From: an uncultured Eubacterium sp.
GTDB lineage: Bacteria > Bacillota > Clostridia > Lachnospirales > Lachnospiraceae
Length of the DNA stretch: 18,036 nucleotides
Assembly (NCBI GenBank): GCA_910580075.1
Contig: CAJTVR010000085.1
Location: 3,310-21,345 of the forward strand
Direction: 5' to 3'
The notes under the pieces were generated by a model. The model was not told the origin of the DNA. It was given only the letters and a program-made list of their open reading frames with translations, and did no database searches. Each line of letters starts with the position of its first letter. Position 1 is the first letter of the stretch. Positions 5,800 through 13,261 of the stretch are shown here, in pieces. The position numbers and the translations under genes are program-made.

Positions 5800-8700
5800 G
5801 TGGAGTCACAGGCAGATACATATATTGAAGAATGTTTTGAGCAGAAATGCTCCGTTTATAAAGATTTCAAGGAAGTACTCAATCAGTGGAGGAAGGATAA
5901 AGATACTTTCAGTGAATATACCTCTATTACGAACTTTGATTTTCAGCATTACAGCATGCATGATAAAACACATTCCATTGCAATACTGCAGAACATTGAG
6001 ATGATTCTGGGACGTGAACGGGTAAAAGCATTAAATGTCAGTAATCTATGGCTGCTTTTGGAAACAGCTTACTGCCATGACATCGGCATGTCTGTAACTT
6101 ATGAAGAACTGTGCATAATATGGGAGAGCGACGAGTTTCAGGAATTTATCATTGATTCACTGGATTCTGAAATAGCTGACAACAGAAAAGCGGGCAGATT
6201 TTATGAAAAACTGAATGCACTGATTCATAACCAGGCAGAACTGGAAGCGGCTTCGAAAGTATACGATATAGATGAATTTGACGACGATTTTGATAAAAAG
6301 TTTAGTGAAAAAAGCTGGCCGGTGGCAGGGGAACGGTATATTATGATGTTATATACCGAGTATATCAGAAAGCTGCATCCGGAACTGTCCAGAGATTTTA
6401 TGCTGGCATATAGTTTAGATGATGAGAAAAAAATACCTTCCAGAATGTACCGCACGGCTGCTATAGCTGCGTTTCTTCATGGCACTGATTTTGATAAGAT
6501 TTTTGAGGAAGTGCCTCCGGAAGAAAACGGGTTTAAGGGTGAATGCATGCATCCGCAGTTTGCTGCAGCTATGCTGCGCCTTGGAGACCTGCTGGATATG
6601 GATAACAACCGTTTTAATATCCGTATGATGAATCATATGGGGATTGTACCGTTAGAGAGCACACTCCACCTAAAAAAACATAAAGCGATTACGCATCTGA
6701 GCTATTCTGAGGGCGTAATAGAAGCGGAAGCAAGGTCGGATGAATTTGAGGTATGCAAGACAGCGCAGCAGTGGTTTTACTGGCTGGATGAGGAGGTCAG
6801 AAATTTAATATGTTCGTGGAATAAAATGGTTCCGCCCGAGCTGCGCGGATGCAGGCTGAACTGCTGTGATTTGAAAATTTATTATAAAAATAAAATATTT
6901 GACGCCAGCCGGCAGACAAAGTTTGTAGCAGATTCTGCACGTGTATATAAAATGCTGATTGGAAATAATATTTATAAATCACGGCTGGATTTTATCAGAG
7001 AGTATCTGCAGAATGCGCTGGATGCATCTAAAATGAGGCTCTGGCTGGAACTGAAAGAAGATAAAAAACTCTGGGAAACATATGCATGGACAACCATTAC
7101 ACCATATGATCTGCCGCCGGAAAGATATAAACGGTACGGGCTGGAAGTGCATGCGCATGCAGACTGGGAGAAACAGCAGGTAGAAATTTCTTTTCAGGAC
7201 CATGGAATCGGCATGGAAGAAGACTGTGTAAGTGCACTGGCACATATCGCAGATGACAGCTGGAAAAGGCGGAAAGCATATGCAAAAGAAATTCCGCATA
7301 TGCCTGTGTGGCTGCGGCCTACAGGAGGATTTGGGATTGGCGTGCAGTCGGCATTTATGATTACAGACTGTGTGGAATTTATTACAAAAACGGAGAAGGA
7401 AAGCTGCGGAAGAAGAATCTGCATGGAAGACAGGCGAAAGGGAGGCAGAGTATCTGAATATGCGTATGGCAATGCCAAGACAGGCACAAAAGTAGTTATA
7501 AAGGTTCGGTTTTCAGATTTTTTTGAAGCAGCGGCAGAGAAACCGGATGAATTTTTAAAAGATGTTTCTGGAAATATCTATGACCGTTATGAAATTTCCA
7601 AAATAATTCTGGATATTCTGTATCAGTATATAGCGGGCATTGCAGAATTTTCTCTGCTTCCGGTTACAATAACCTGTGATAAAGAAAACAGGCAGAAAAC
7701 AACAGGTATGAAATGGCTGTATCATTATGGTATGCAGGACGGTGAAAACGAAAAAATAAAACTGAGCAGTGAAAGGAAGCTTGCGGATCAGAAAGAGACA
7801 TGGATTTACAGGTATGCGGTCACGAAAAACAGGGTGTATTTATGGGTTCCGCAGGAAAACGCTATGGTATTATTTACCTGTCATTCCAGGCCGAAGCAGT
7901 TAAATTCCTGTTATTATAAGGGGATTCTGATCAGCGGAGAAAGTTTTGAGACACCTGGCAGATGCTCTGTGCAGATCCATTATTTTGATCATAATGTAAG
8001 CAGCTACCTGACGATTAACAGGGATAATTTTCATCATGGCTGCAGTGGAAAGTTTCAGTCGGATGTAATACGGTACAGGGACTTATATGCACGGATACTT
8101 GCAGCCGATGCGGATGATTTTGACGGCTGCTCTGTTACGGGGGAAATCGGAGTGGCAGCGCTTATCAGCTGTGCGTTTGGAAAAATTACGATGGATAAAA
8201 AAATACAGCAGCAGCTTTTGTCGAATATACATGAAAAAGCTGCTGTGAAAAGAATTAATTTCAAAGCAGCAGAAAATTTTTTGAAAGAATCGGAGCAGGT
8301 ATTTCATATCAAAAAAACTGATCCGGAGTATGCTCCGGTATTGGAAAAACTGCTGTTTGTACAGGATGAGGTTCCTCTGGAAGAGATCATTGAAAAGATA
8401 CAGTGCAGAGAGTATTTTTTCTATGAGGCTGAAAAAGAAAGCTCGCCTTACCGTATGCGGGTATCAGATTTTGTACGTCAAATGCTTATAGCAAGGACTA
8501 AACAGGATCATGAAGGACTTCAGCTTGACATTTCGGGGAATACAACAGCTCTCTGTCAGCTGCTGGCATGTGAACAGGAGTATATTATTTCAGAGAAAGA
8601 AATATGCCGGATATTGCAGGAATATTCCGTTCATTATGGCTCTGTTTATATAAAGGAGGGCCAGCGTTATATTATGCGTATAGCAGGAGCTGGCAGAAAG

Positions 8701-9192
8701 CCTGTGCAGGATGCTGTGAAAAGCATAGGGGTACGGGAATTTATAAAAAGCAGGCTGAGTGAAGAGCTTGAGCGGGAAGGAAAGTATCCGATTGTGCTTG
8801 GTACGTCCGGGATCAGGGAAGACGACTTAGAATATAATCTGTGGATTACAAAAACATTTCCAAATACAGGTGTTATATCACTGGACGGGCCTAAAAGATC
8901 TGATATGTCAAGATTTTTGATACTGCCGCTGACAGAATCATCCTGGATGAGTATACTGAATATTATCCGGTTTAACAACGGGATATCGAGGCTCAGATTT
9001 GATGAAATTGCCAAAAACAGGTCAGAATTAAAATTTTTAACAGAGTGGACCTTCACTTATCAGGACTACAGCAGAGGCAGATTAAAACGAGAGCAGATTT
9101 ATGAACAGTATGAGAAACTGCTGGATCTGATTTATTCAGAATGTGTATCACATATGCGGGGAGAATTATTCTATCATTTTATGAATTCGTAA
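5800..9192 (+). CDS. HD phosphohydrolase fused to HSP90-like GHKL ATPase
   Basis: This is a 1130-residue fusion. The N-terminal HD domain (about 45-345) shows H58 in MHDKTHS, H93-D94 in YCHDIGMS, H227 in FLHGTD and D263 in LRLGDLLDMDNNRF, the metal-binding H...HD...H...D pattern of HD hydrolases. The HSP90-type ATPase follows: N-box REYLQNALDAS (400-410) with E401, N405 and D408; FQDHGIGM (465-472); the glycine loop GGFGIGVQSAF (509-519); and GTKVV (562-566). A middle-domain-like stretch YLTINRDNFHH lies near residue 740, and the last 350 or so residues are unrecognised. The start is a GTG with AGGA five bases upstream, overlapping the previous stop; the next Met lies too close to the first HD histidine. 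ATP binding probably switches a conformational clamp that controls the HD hydrolase or the partner PRTase. The HSP90-HD pairing suggests a defence protein (HD-CE type, named from memory). Confidence 0.82.
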   Translation: MESQADTYIEECFEQKCSVYKDFKEVLNQWRKDKDTFSEYTSITNFDFQHYSMHDKTHSIAILQNIEMILGRERVKALNVSNLWLLLETAYCHDIGMSVTYEELCIIWESDEFQEFIIDSLDSEIADNRKAGRFYEKLNALIHNQAELEAASKVYDIDEFDDDFDKKFSEKSWPVAGERYIMMLYTEYIRKLHPELSRDFMLAYSLDDEKKIPSRMYRTAAIAAFLHGTDFDKIFEEVPPEENGFKGECMHPQFAAAMLRLGDLLDMDNNRFNIRMMNHMGIVPLESTLHLKKHKAITHLSYSEGVIEAEARSDEFEVCKTAQQWFYWLDEEVRNLICSWNKMVPPELRGCRLNCCDLKIYYKNKIFDASRQTKFVADSARVYKMLIGNNIYKSRLDFIREYLQNALDASKMRLWLELKEDKKLWETYAWTTITPYDLPPERYKRYGLEVHAHADWEKQQVEISFQDHGIGMEEDCVSALAHIADDSWKRRKAYAKEIPHMPVWLRPTGGFGIGVQSAFMITDCVEFITKTEKESCGRRICMEDRRKGGRVSEYAYGNAKTGTKVVIKVRFSDFFEAAAEKPDEFLKDVSGNIYDRYEISKIILDILYQYIAGIAEFSLLPVTITCDKENRQKTTGMKWLYHYGMQDGENEKIKLSSERKLADQKETWIYRYAVTKNRVYLWVPQENAMVLFTCHSRPKQLNSCYYKGILISGESFETPGRCSVQIHYFDHNVSSYLTINRDNFHHGCSGKFQSDVIRYRDLYARILAADADDFDGCSVTGEIGVAALISCAFGKITMDKKIQQQLLSNIHEKAAVKRINFKAAENFLKESEQVFHIKKTDPEYAPVLEKLLFVQDEVPLEEIIEKIQCREYFFYEAEKESSPYRMRVSDFVRQMLIARTKQDHEGLQLDISGNTTALCQLLACEQEYIISEKEICRILQEYSVHYGSVYIKEGQRYIMRIAGAGRKPVQDAVKSIGVREFIKSRLSEELEREGKYPIVLGTSGIREDDLEYNLWITKTFPNTGVISLDGPKRSDMSRFLILPLTESSWMSILNIIRFNNGISRLRFDEIAKNRSELKFLTEWTFTYQDYSRGRLKREQIYEQYEKLLDLIYSECVSHMRGELFYHFMNS

Positions 9193-9305
9193 AGGTGAAA
9201 ATGACAGCATCTGTTTCATCTGGACAGAGCTGCAGTTACAGATATGGATGCAGTACAGCGGGTTTATCCCGGTTATGCAGCAGAAAGGGGGATTGCGTTT
9301 TGGGT

Positions 9306-10937
9306 ATGTTTTTAAACAGTAAAGCGCCATATGAATCATATAAAAAAATAACACAAAATCCTTATTTTGTGGATAAATCCCTGTTACTGACAGAGCTGAT
9401 GCCTATGTTTGGAAGCATCAACTGTTACTGCTGTGTGACCAGGCCCCGCCGTTTTGGAAAAACGGTTATGGCAAATATGATAGGCGCATTTTTCGGCAAA
9501 ACTGACAAAAAGGATGGCATTTTTGATCATCTGGCTGTTGCGGGCTGGAAAGGATATGAGAGCCATTTAAACAGCCACAATGTGATCTATATTGATTTTA
9601 GCAGAGCACCGAAAGGCTGCAGAAGTTATACACAGTATATTGAACGCATTGAAAATGGAATCATCAGAGACCTGATGGAGGCCTATGACGGCTGCGGCGT
9701 GGCTATGGACGATTCGGTATGGGATGCACTGCAGAAAATTTATGAGGAGACAGAGCATAAGTTTTTGTTTGTAATGGATGAGTGGGATGCAGTATTTCAC
9801 ATGCCTTTTATCTCTGCATCAGATCAGAAGGAATATCTGTTATTTTTAAAATGGCTGCTGAAAGATCAGGCGTATATAGAATTTGCATATATGACAGGGA
9901 TTTTGCCGGTTGTAAAGTATTCTGGCGGTTCAGAATTAAATATGTTTGTGGAATATGATATGGCAGCAGCGAAGAAATTCAGTGGCTGTTTTGGATTTTC
10001 AGATGCTGAAACAGACAGACTTTATGAAATTTTTCGAAAGCAGACAGAAAACCCCGCTTTTTCCCGGGAAGAGCTGCGTATCTGGTATGACGGTTATTAT
10101 ACAGCTGCAGGGAGCAGGCTTTATAATCCGCGTTCTGTAGTGCTGGCGCTGACAGATAACCAGCTTCGCAGCTACTGGACGAGTTCAGGACCATATGATG
10201 AATTGTTTTATTATATTCGGAATAATGTTGAAGATGTCAGAGACGACCTTGTACGTATGATATCCAAAGAGCGGGTTTTCGCTGACCTTGGACAGTTCGC
10301 AGCTGTTTCAATGGAAATCAATACAAGGGAACAGATTTATTCGGCAATGGTGGTTTATGGACTGCTGACCTGTAAAGACAAAGAAGTTCTGATACCAAAC
10401 AAAGAACTGATGGATCAATTCAATGTACTTCTTTTGACAGAAGATTCCCTGGGATATGTATACCAGCTGGCAAAGAAGTCAGAACAGATGCTTCAGGCGA
10501 CGATATCCGGTGATACAGCAGTAATGGAAGAAATACTGCAGTTTGCTCATAATACGGAGTCACCGGTATTGTCTTATAACAGTGAAGCTGAATTATCAGC
10601 TGTGGTAAACCTGTGCTATCTTTCGGCACGCAGCAGATACAGGGTGGAACGGGAAGATAAAGCAGGCAAAGGGTTCGCAGATTTCATTTTTTATCCAGAG
10701 CGGAAAAACGAGGACTGCATAATTCTTGAGCTGAAAGCAGGCGGTACGCCAGAAGAAGCTCTGGCGCAGATTAAGGCAAAAGATTATGTACTCCGTTTTA
10801 GAGGAAAACTGGGGGAAAATCCTAAATATACGGGGAGAATTCTGGCGGTCGGGATTAGTTACAGCAAAAAGACAAAGAAGCATTGCTGCTCAATAGAAGT
10901 AATTCCCTCCGAATTACCCGGCACCCCTCCTGTATAA
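9306..10937 (+). CDS. AAA-ATPase-like protein with C-terminal PD-(D/E)XK nuclease domain
   Basis: With the ATG at 9306 the protein has 543 residues, the usual size for this family (AAA-ATPase-like plus DUF1703-type nuclease). The N-terminus has the family pattern NPYFVDKSLLL. An arginine-rich Walker A-like loop TRPRRFGKT (45-53) follows, then Walker B FLFVMDEWD (153-161). The C-terminus has a PD-(D/E)XK core: D459 in GFADFIFY, ELK with E475 and K477, and Q488 in ALAQIKAKDY. The frame is open back to 9141, overlapping the previous gene, but family homology begins at 9306, with AAAGGGGG at 9284-9291; a TTG at 9300 would be better spaced. Such genes are common, often orphan, in gut bacteria, and probably act on nucleic acid. 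The 113-base gap without a clear promoter allows cotranscription with the HD-HSP90 gene, but membership in that system is unproven. Confidence 0.85.
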   Translation: MFLNSKAPYESYKKITQNPYFVDKSLLLTELMPMFGSINCYCCVTRPRRFGKTVMANMIGAFFGKTDKKDGIFDHLAVAGWKGYESHLNSHNVIYIDFSRAPKGCRSYTQYIERIENGIIRDLMEAYDGCGVAMDDSVWDALQKIYEETEHKFLFVMDEWDAVFHMPFISASDQKEYLLFLKWLLKDQAYIEFAYMTGILPVVKYSGGSELNMFVEYDMAAAKKFSGCFGFSDAETDRLYEIFRKQTENPAFSREELRIWYDGYYTAAGSRLYNPRSVVLALTDNQLRSYWTSSGPYDELFYYIRNNVEDVRDDLVRMISKERVFADLGQFAAVSMEINTREQIYSAMVVYGLLTCKDKEVLIPNKELMDQFNVLLLTEDSLGYVYQLAKKSEQMLQATISGDTAVMEEILQFAHNTESPVLSYNSEAELSAVVNLCYLSARSRYRVEREDKAGKGFADFIFYPERKNEDCIILELKAGGTPEEALAQIKAKDYVLRFRGKLGENPKYTGRILAVGISYSKKTKKHCCSIEVIPSELPGTPPV

Positions 10938-10991
10938 ACAGAAAGCATCTCTCAGCATATATGAAAAGCAGAAAAAGTACGCCGCCAGCTA

Positions 10992-11020
10992 TTGTCATTT
11001 CCTTCAAAATACCCTATAAT
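10992..11020 (+). promoter_or_regulatory. Strong sigma-A promoter of the DUF308/tetR operon
   Basis: TTGTCA (10992-10997), a 17-base spacer, and a perfect TATAAT (11015-11020). Transcription would start near 11027, leaving a leader of about 90 bases that contains the inverted repeat at 11036-11096. Confidence 0.75.
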
Positions 11021-11035
11021 GACCTGATAGGAGAA

Positions 11036-11096
11036 GCCAGTCTGAAATTTCGCTGTGAACATGCAAATCTGTCCGGGCAGCAGCTGACAGACTGGC
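11036..11096 (+). promoter_or_regulatory. 9 bp inverted repeat in the DUF308 leader
   Basis: GCCAGTCTG (11036-11044) pairs perfectly with CAGACTGGC (11088-11096). It begins about ten bases after the expected transcription start and ends four bases before the AAAGGGG ribosome binding site. As RNA it would form a stem capping the site; as DNA it could be an operator. No T run follows, so it is not a terminator. Confidence 0.45.
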
Positions 11097-11115
11097 AGGA
11101 AAAGGGGTGACATAT

Positions 11116-11697
11116 ATGAAAGAATTTTTCAAAAAACTTCGTATAGCTGCGTATATGACAGCCATTCTTACGATAGCCTTAGGAGCCGTGCTCATTGCAT
11201 GGCCGATGGAAGTGACGGGCTTAATCTGCCGTGTTCTCGGCGCAATTCTAGTAGTGATGGGTGCAGTATATTTATTTGGTTATTTTGTAGAAGGCAGAGG
11301 TATTCTGGCAGTTACAGGAGGGCTTTTGTTCCTTCTGCTGGGGGTATGGATTTTTATTACACCGCAGTCGGTTGCTACGCTGGTGCCGATTGTAATAGGT
11401 GTTGTGCTGCTGGTGCACAGTTTAAGAGATTTTCAGATGGCTTCGGAAGCAAAACGTAACGGCAGCGAGCGGTGGATGGTACTGTTTCTGCTGGCACTTT
11501 TAAACTGTGTGTTTGGGGTAGTGTGCATCTGTGACTCTTTCGGCGTCATTTCGGTAGCGGTGCGGATGCTGGGCATAGCGCTTGTTTATGACGGCATTTC
11601 AAATATGGTGATCGTGTACCATACGGTCAGGGCAGTAAAATACGCAGCTGAAAAAATAGAGCCGATTGATGTAGATGCCCATGAAATAAGAGACTGA
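11116..11697 (+). CDS. DUF308 (HdeD-like) six-helix membrane protein
   Basis: The 193-residue protein consists almost entirely of six hydrophobic helices, roughly residues 9-27, 31-55, 62-80, 84-101, 119-138 and 144-166. The charged C-terminal tail ends in EPIDVDAHEIRD. This layout of paired helices separated by short loops, with prolines such as WP and TP at helix ends, is that of DUF308/HdeD proteins, inner-membrane proteins of poorly known role that in enterobacteria are linked to acid stress. I chose ATG 11116 because AAAGGGG (11101-11107) lies eight bases upstream; the earlier GTG at 11107 is inside that site. It is the first gene of an operon that ends with a TetR regulator. Confidence 0.85.
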   Translation: MKEFFKKLRIAAYMTAILTIALGAVLIAWPMEVTGLICRVLGAILVVMGAVYLFGYFVEGRGILAVTGGLLFLLLGVWIFITPQSVATLVPIVIGVVLLVHSLRDFQMASEAKRNGSERWMVLFLLALLNCVFGVVCICDSFGVISVAVRMLGIALVYDGISNMVIVYHTVRAVKYAAEKIEPIDVDAHEIRD

Positions 11698-11735
11698 TAA
11701 TACCGGATAGATCAAGAAAATGGAGTTTATGACAG

Positions 11736-11966
11736 ATGCGCCGGATGGAATTTAAAATGGAACGGACCGGACTGCTGAAAGAAGGGGATGTGCTTCCGGT
11801 GACAGAAGGAAAACTGCCGGATTCCTATTATTATACGCTGGGGAATGCTTTTGCCATGTCGGCAAACTATAAATTCCGTGAGCGTCTGATATCAGCAGAA
11901 GGGACAGTTACAGAAATTAAAGAAACTTCAAAAGGCTTTTTTGTTACTGTAGAGTTCGATGAATAA
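11736..11966 (+). CDS. Small uncharacterised protein, 76 residues
   Basis: I recognise no family. The protein is soluble, with a likely beta-rich C-terminal half (LISAEGTVTEIKE, then GFFVTVEFDE). GGAG at 11721-11724 lies 11 bases before the ATG at 11736, which is rather long. In-frame ATGs at 11745 and 11757 could be the true start, giving 73 or 69 residues. It sits 38 bases after the DUF308 gene and 36 before the next small gene, all in the same direction, so it is probably part of the same operon. The reading is open and codon use resembles its neighbours, so I judge it real. Confidence 0.6.
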   Translation: MRRMEFKMERTGLLKEGDVLPVTEGKLPDSYYYTLGNAFAMSANYKFRERLISAEGTVTEIKETSKGFFVTVEFDE

Positions 11967-12002
11967 ACAGCATCATTTTGAAGGGAAAACAGGAGGGATA
12001 GC

Positions 12003-12359
12003 ATGGCAGCATATTTAGATAATGGGATTCTGGACATACTGAGCGTCCAGTACCGGCTGGAAAACGGATTTGTTGTAAACGGGCAGAGGCTTCAGCCGCT
12101 GGCATTTATTATGCGGGTCGATGAACCGGAAAAGAGTGATACAAATACGGTTGTATTTGCAAAAGTGCATGCACTCACAATGAAAGGCCGGAAAGTCTGG
12201 ATTATGGGGGAAAAGGATTTAGAGGTAAGCGGGATTTATGATAATACATGGGTATGTATCATAGAAAATACGCGCCAGCTCATCTGCTGGCGGGAAGGCA
12301 CAAAGGAGATGATGCCTGTACCGGAGGATTTGTGGAATAATAAGCTGGAGGAAAAATAA
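12003..12359 (+). CDS. Small uncharacterised protein, 118 residues
   Basis: No family recognised. It is soluble, with alternating hydrophobic stretches that suggest a beta-rich fold (NTVVFAKVHAL, RKVWIMGEK, NTWVCIIENTRQLICW), and an acidic-to-basic tail ending NNKLEEK. AGGAGGG at 11991-11997, five bases before the ATG, is a strong ribosome binding site. It lies three bases before the tetR gene, and GGAGG near its own 3' end (12346-12350) serves that gene, so the two are translationally coupled. Its role with the regulator is unknown. Confidence 0.7.
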   Translation: MAAYLDNGILDILSVQYRLENGFVVNGQRLQPLAFIMRVDEPEKSDTNTVVFAKVHALTMKGRKVWIMGEKDLEVSGIYDNTWVCIIENTRQLICWREGTKEMMPVPEDLWNNKLEEK

Positions 12360-12362
12360 TAC

Positions 12363-12929
12363 ATGGCCAGTCAGGGAAAGCGGGAGATTGACCAGCTGCT
12401 GGCAGACAGTTTCAGAGAACTGGCCTGCCAGGGTCCAATCGAAAAGATTACGATTAAAGAAATCACAGACCGTGCAGGGGTGATTCGTCCGACATTTTAT
12501 AATCATTTTCAGGATAAATATGAGCTGCTGGAGTGGATTATTAACCAGGATCTGATTGAACCGATGAAGCCGTTTATCCGCAGCGGCCTGACAACGCAGG
12601 CAATGACTTTTTTATTTGTCAATATTGAAAAAGAGAAAGAATTCTATATGAAAGTCTGCAGGCTGGAGGGGCAGAATTCTTTTATCAGCATTTCACAGCA
12701 CTGCCTTTTGAACCTGTTAGAAGAAGTATGTGAGGAACATCGGGAACGCAGACAGACTAAATACGAATGGCTGACACCGGAACGCCTGGCGCAGTATTAC
12801 GGGCAGTCCATGGTGTTTGTAATGATAGAATGGATACAGAGCGGCATGACCATTTCGGCTGAAGACCTGGCCGAGCTATATCAGTATATGATCAGCCATT
12901 CGCTGGAAGATGCGCTAAAAGACCTGTAG
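12363..12929 (+). CDS. TetR/AcrR-family transcriptional regulator (DhaS-like C-terminal type)
   Basis: This 188-residue protein has an N-terminal TetR helix-turn-helix at about 28-50: KITIKEITDRAGV, then IRPTFYNHFQDKYELLEWI. The DNA-reading helix has IRPTFYNHF where relatives have SRGTFYNHF. The C-terminal region resembles the TetR_C_8-type ligand/dimer domain found in DhaS-like regulators. GGAGG lies 12 bases upstream of the ATG, inside the preceding gene. It is the last gene before a terminator, and the next gene is an MMPL transporter, the classic target of TetR repressors. Control of that transporter, and perhaps of its own operon, is inferred from position. The ligand is unknown. Confidence 0.88.
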   Translation: MASQGKREIDQLLADSFRELACQGPIEKITIKEITDRAGVIRPTFYNHFQDKYELLEWIINQDLIEPMKPFIRSGLTTQAMTFLFVNIEKEKEFYMKVCRLEGQNSFISISQHCLLNLLEEVCEEHRERRQTKYEWLTPERLAQYYGQSMVFVMIEWIQSGMTISAEDLAELYQYMISHSLEDALKDL

Positions 12930-13123
12930 AAATGCTGCGGCAGCAGATTTCAAACATATAGAAACGAAGGATTTATTTACAGCTGGCTTACATAAAAATT
13001 GAATATGACAGCCGTTTTTTGACAGACAGTAGGTTTTGAACCGGAATGATATACAATTTTGCTGATTTGTATTTCAAAGTTCACGCAGCTGCAGAATTGT
13101 AAAGAAACGGGTGACGCTTTAAA

Positions 13124-13156
13124 AAGATTGAATATTTTCATATTCAGTCTTTTTTT
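13124..13156 (+). terminator. Intrinsic terminator of the DUF308/tetR operon
   Basis: AAGATTGAATA (13124-13134) pairs with TATTCAGTCTT (13141-13151) through one G-U pair, with a six-base loop, followed by a T run to 13156. The stem is AT-rich but continuous. The rest of 12930-13123 shows no gene and no convincing promoter. Confidence 0.75.
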
Positions 13157-13163
13157 ATATACT
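13135..13163 (+). promoter_or_regulatory. Weak candidate promoter of the MMPL operon
   Basis: TTTTCA (13135-13140), a 17-base spacer, TATACT (13158-13163). The -35 box matches at four of six positions and lies in the loop of the preceding terminator. It is the only well-spaced pair I found between the terminator and the MMPL gene. Confidence 0.3.
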
Positions 13164-13193
13164 GCTATTACACCGGTGCAGCAATATGAAAAT

Positions 13194-13241
13194 GGAGCTG
13201 TCACATTAGGCGAAACATATTTTTCTTAAAGTGGCAGCCCC
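13194..13241 (+). promoter_or_regulatory. 11 bp inverted repeat upstream of the MMPL gene
   Basis: GGAGCTGTCAC (13194-13204) pairs with GTGGCAGCCCC (13231-13241) through nine Watson-Crick and two G-U pairs around a 26-base, AT-rich interior. It ends 20 bases before the start codon, with no T run after it. It could be a leader RNA structure, a TetR-binding region or a small repeat element. Confidence 0.45.
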
Positions 13242-13261
13242 GGTCTATAAAAAAGAAAGAG

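Noticed and set aside
9141..9305. N-terminal extension of the AAA-ATPase-like protein
   Set aside because: It overlaps the end of the HD-HSP90 gene, lacks family similarity, and a purine-rich ribosome binding site precedes the start at 9300/9306.
10883..11110. 75-residue plus-strand open frame
   Set aside because: It overlaps the end of the nuclease gene in another frame, then runs through the promoter and leader hairpin of the DUF308 gene.
11107..11115. GTG start of the DUF308 gene
   Set aside because: The codon is part of the AAAGGGGTG ribosome binding site of the ATG at 11116.
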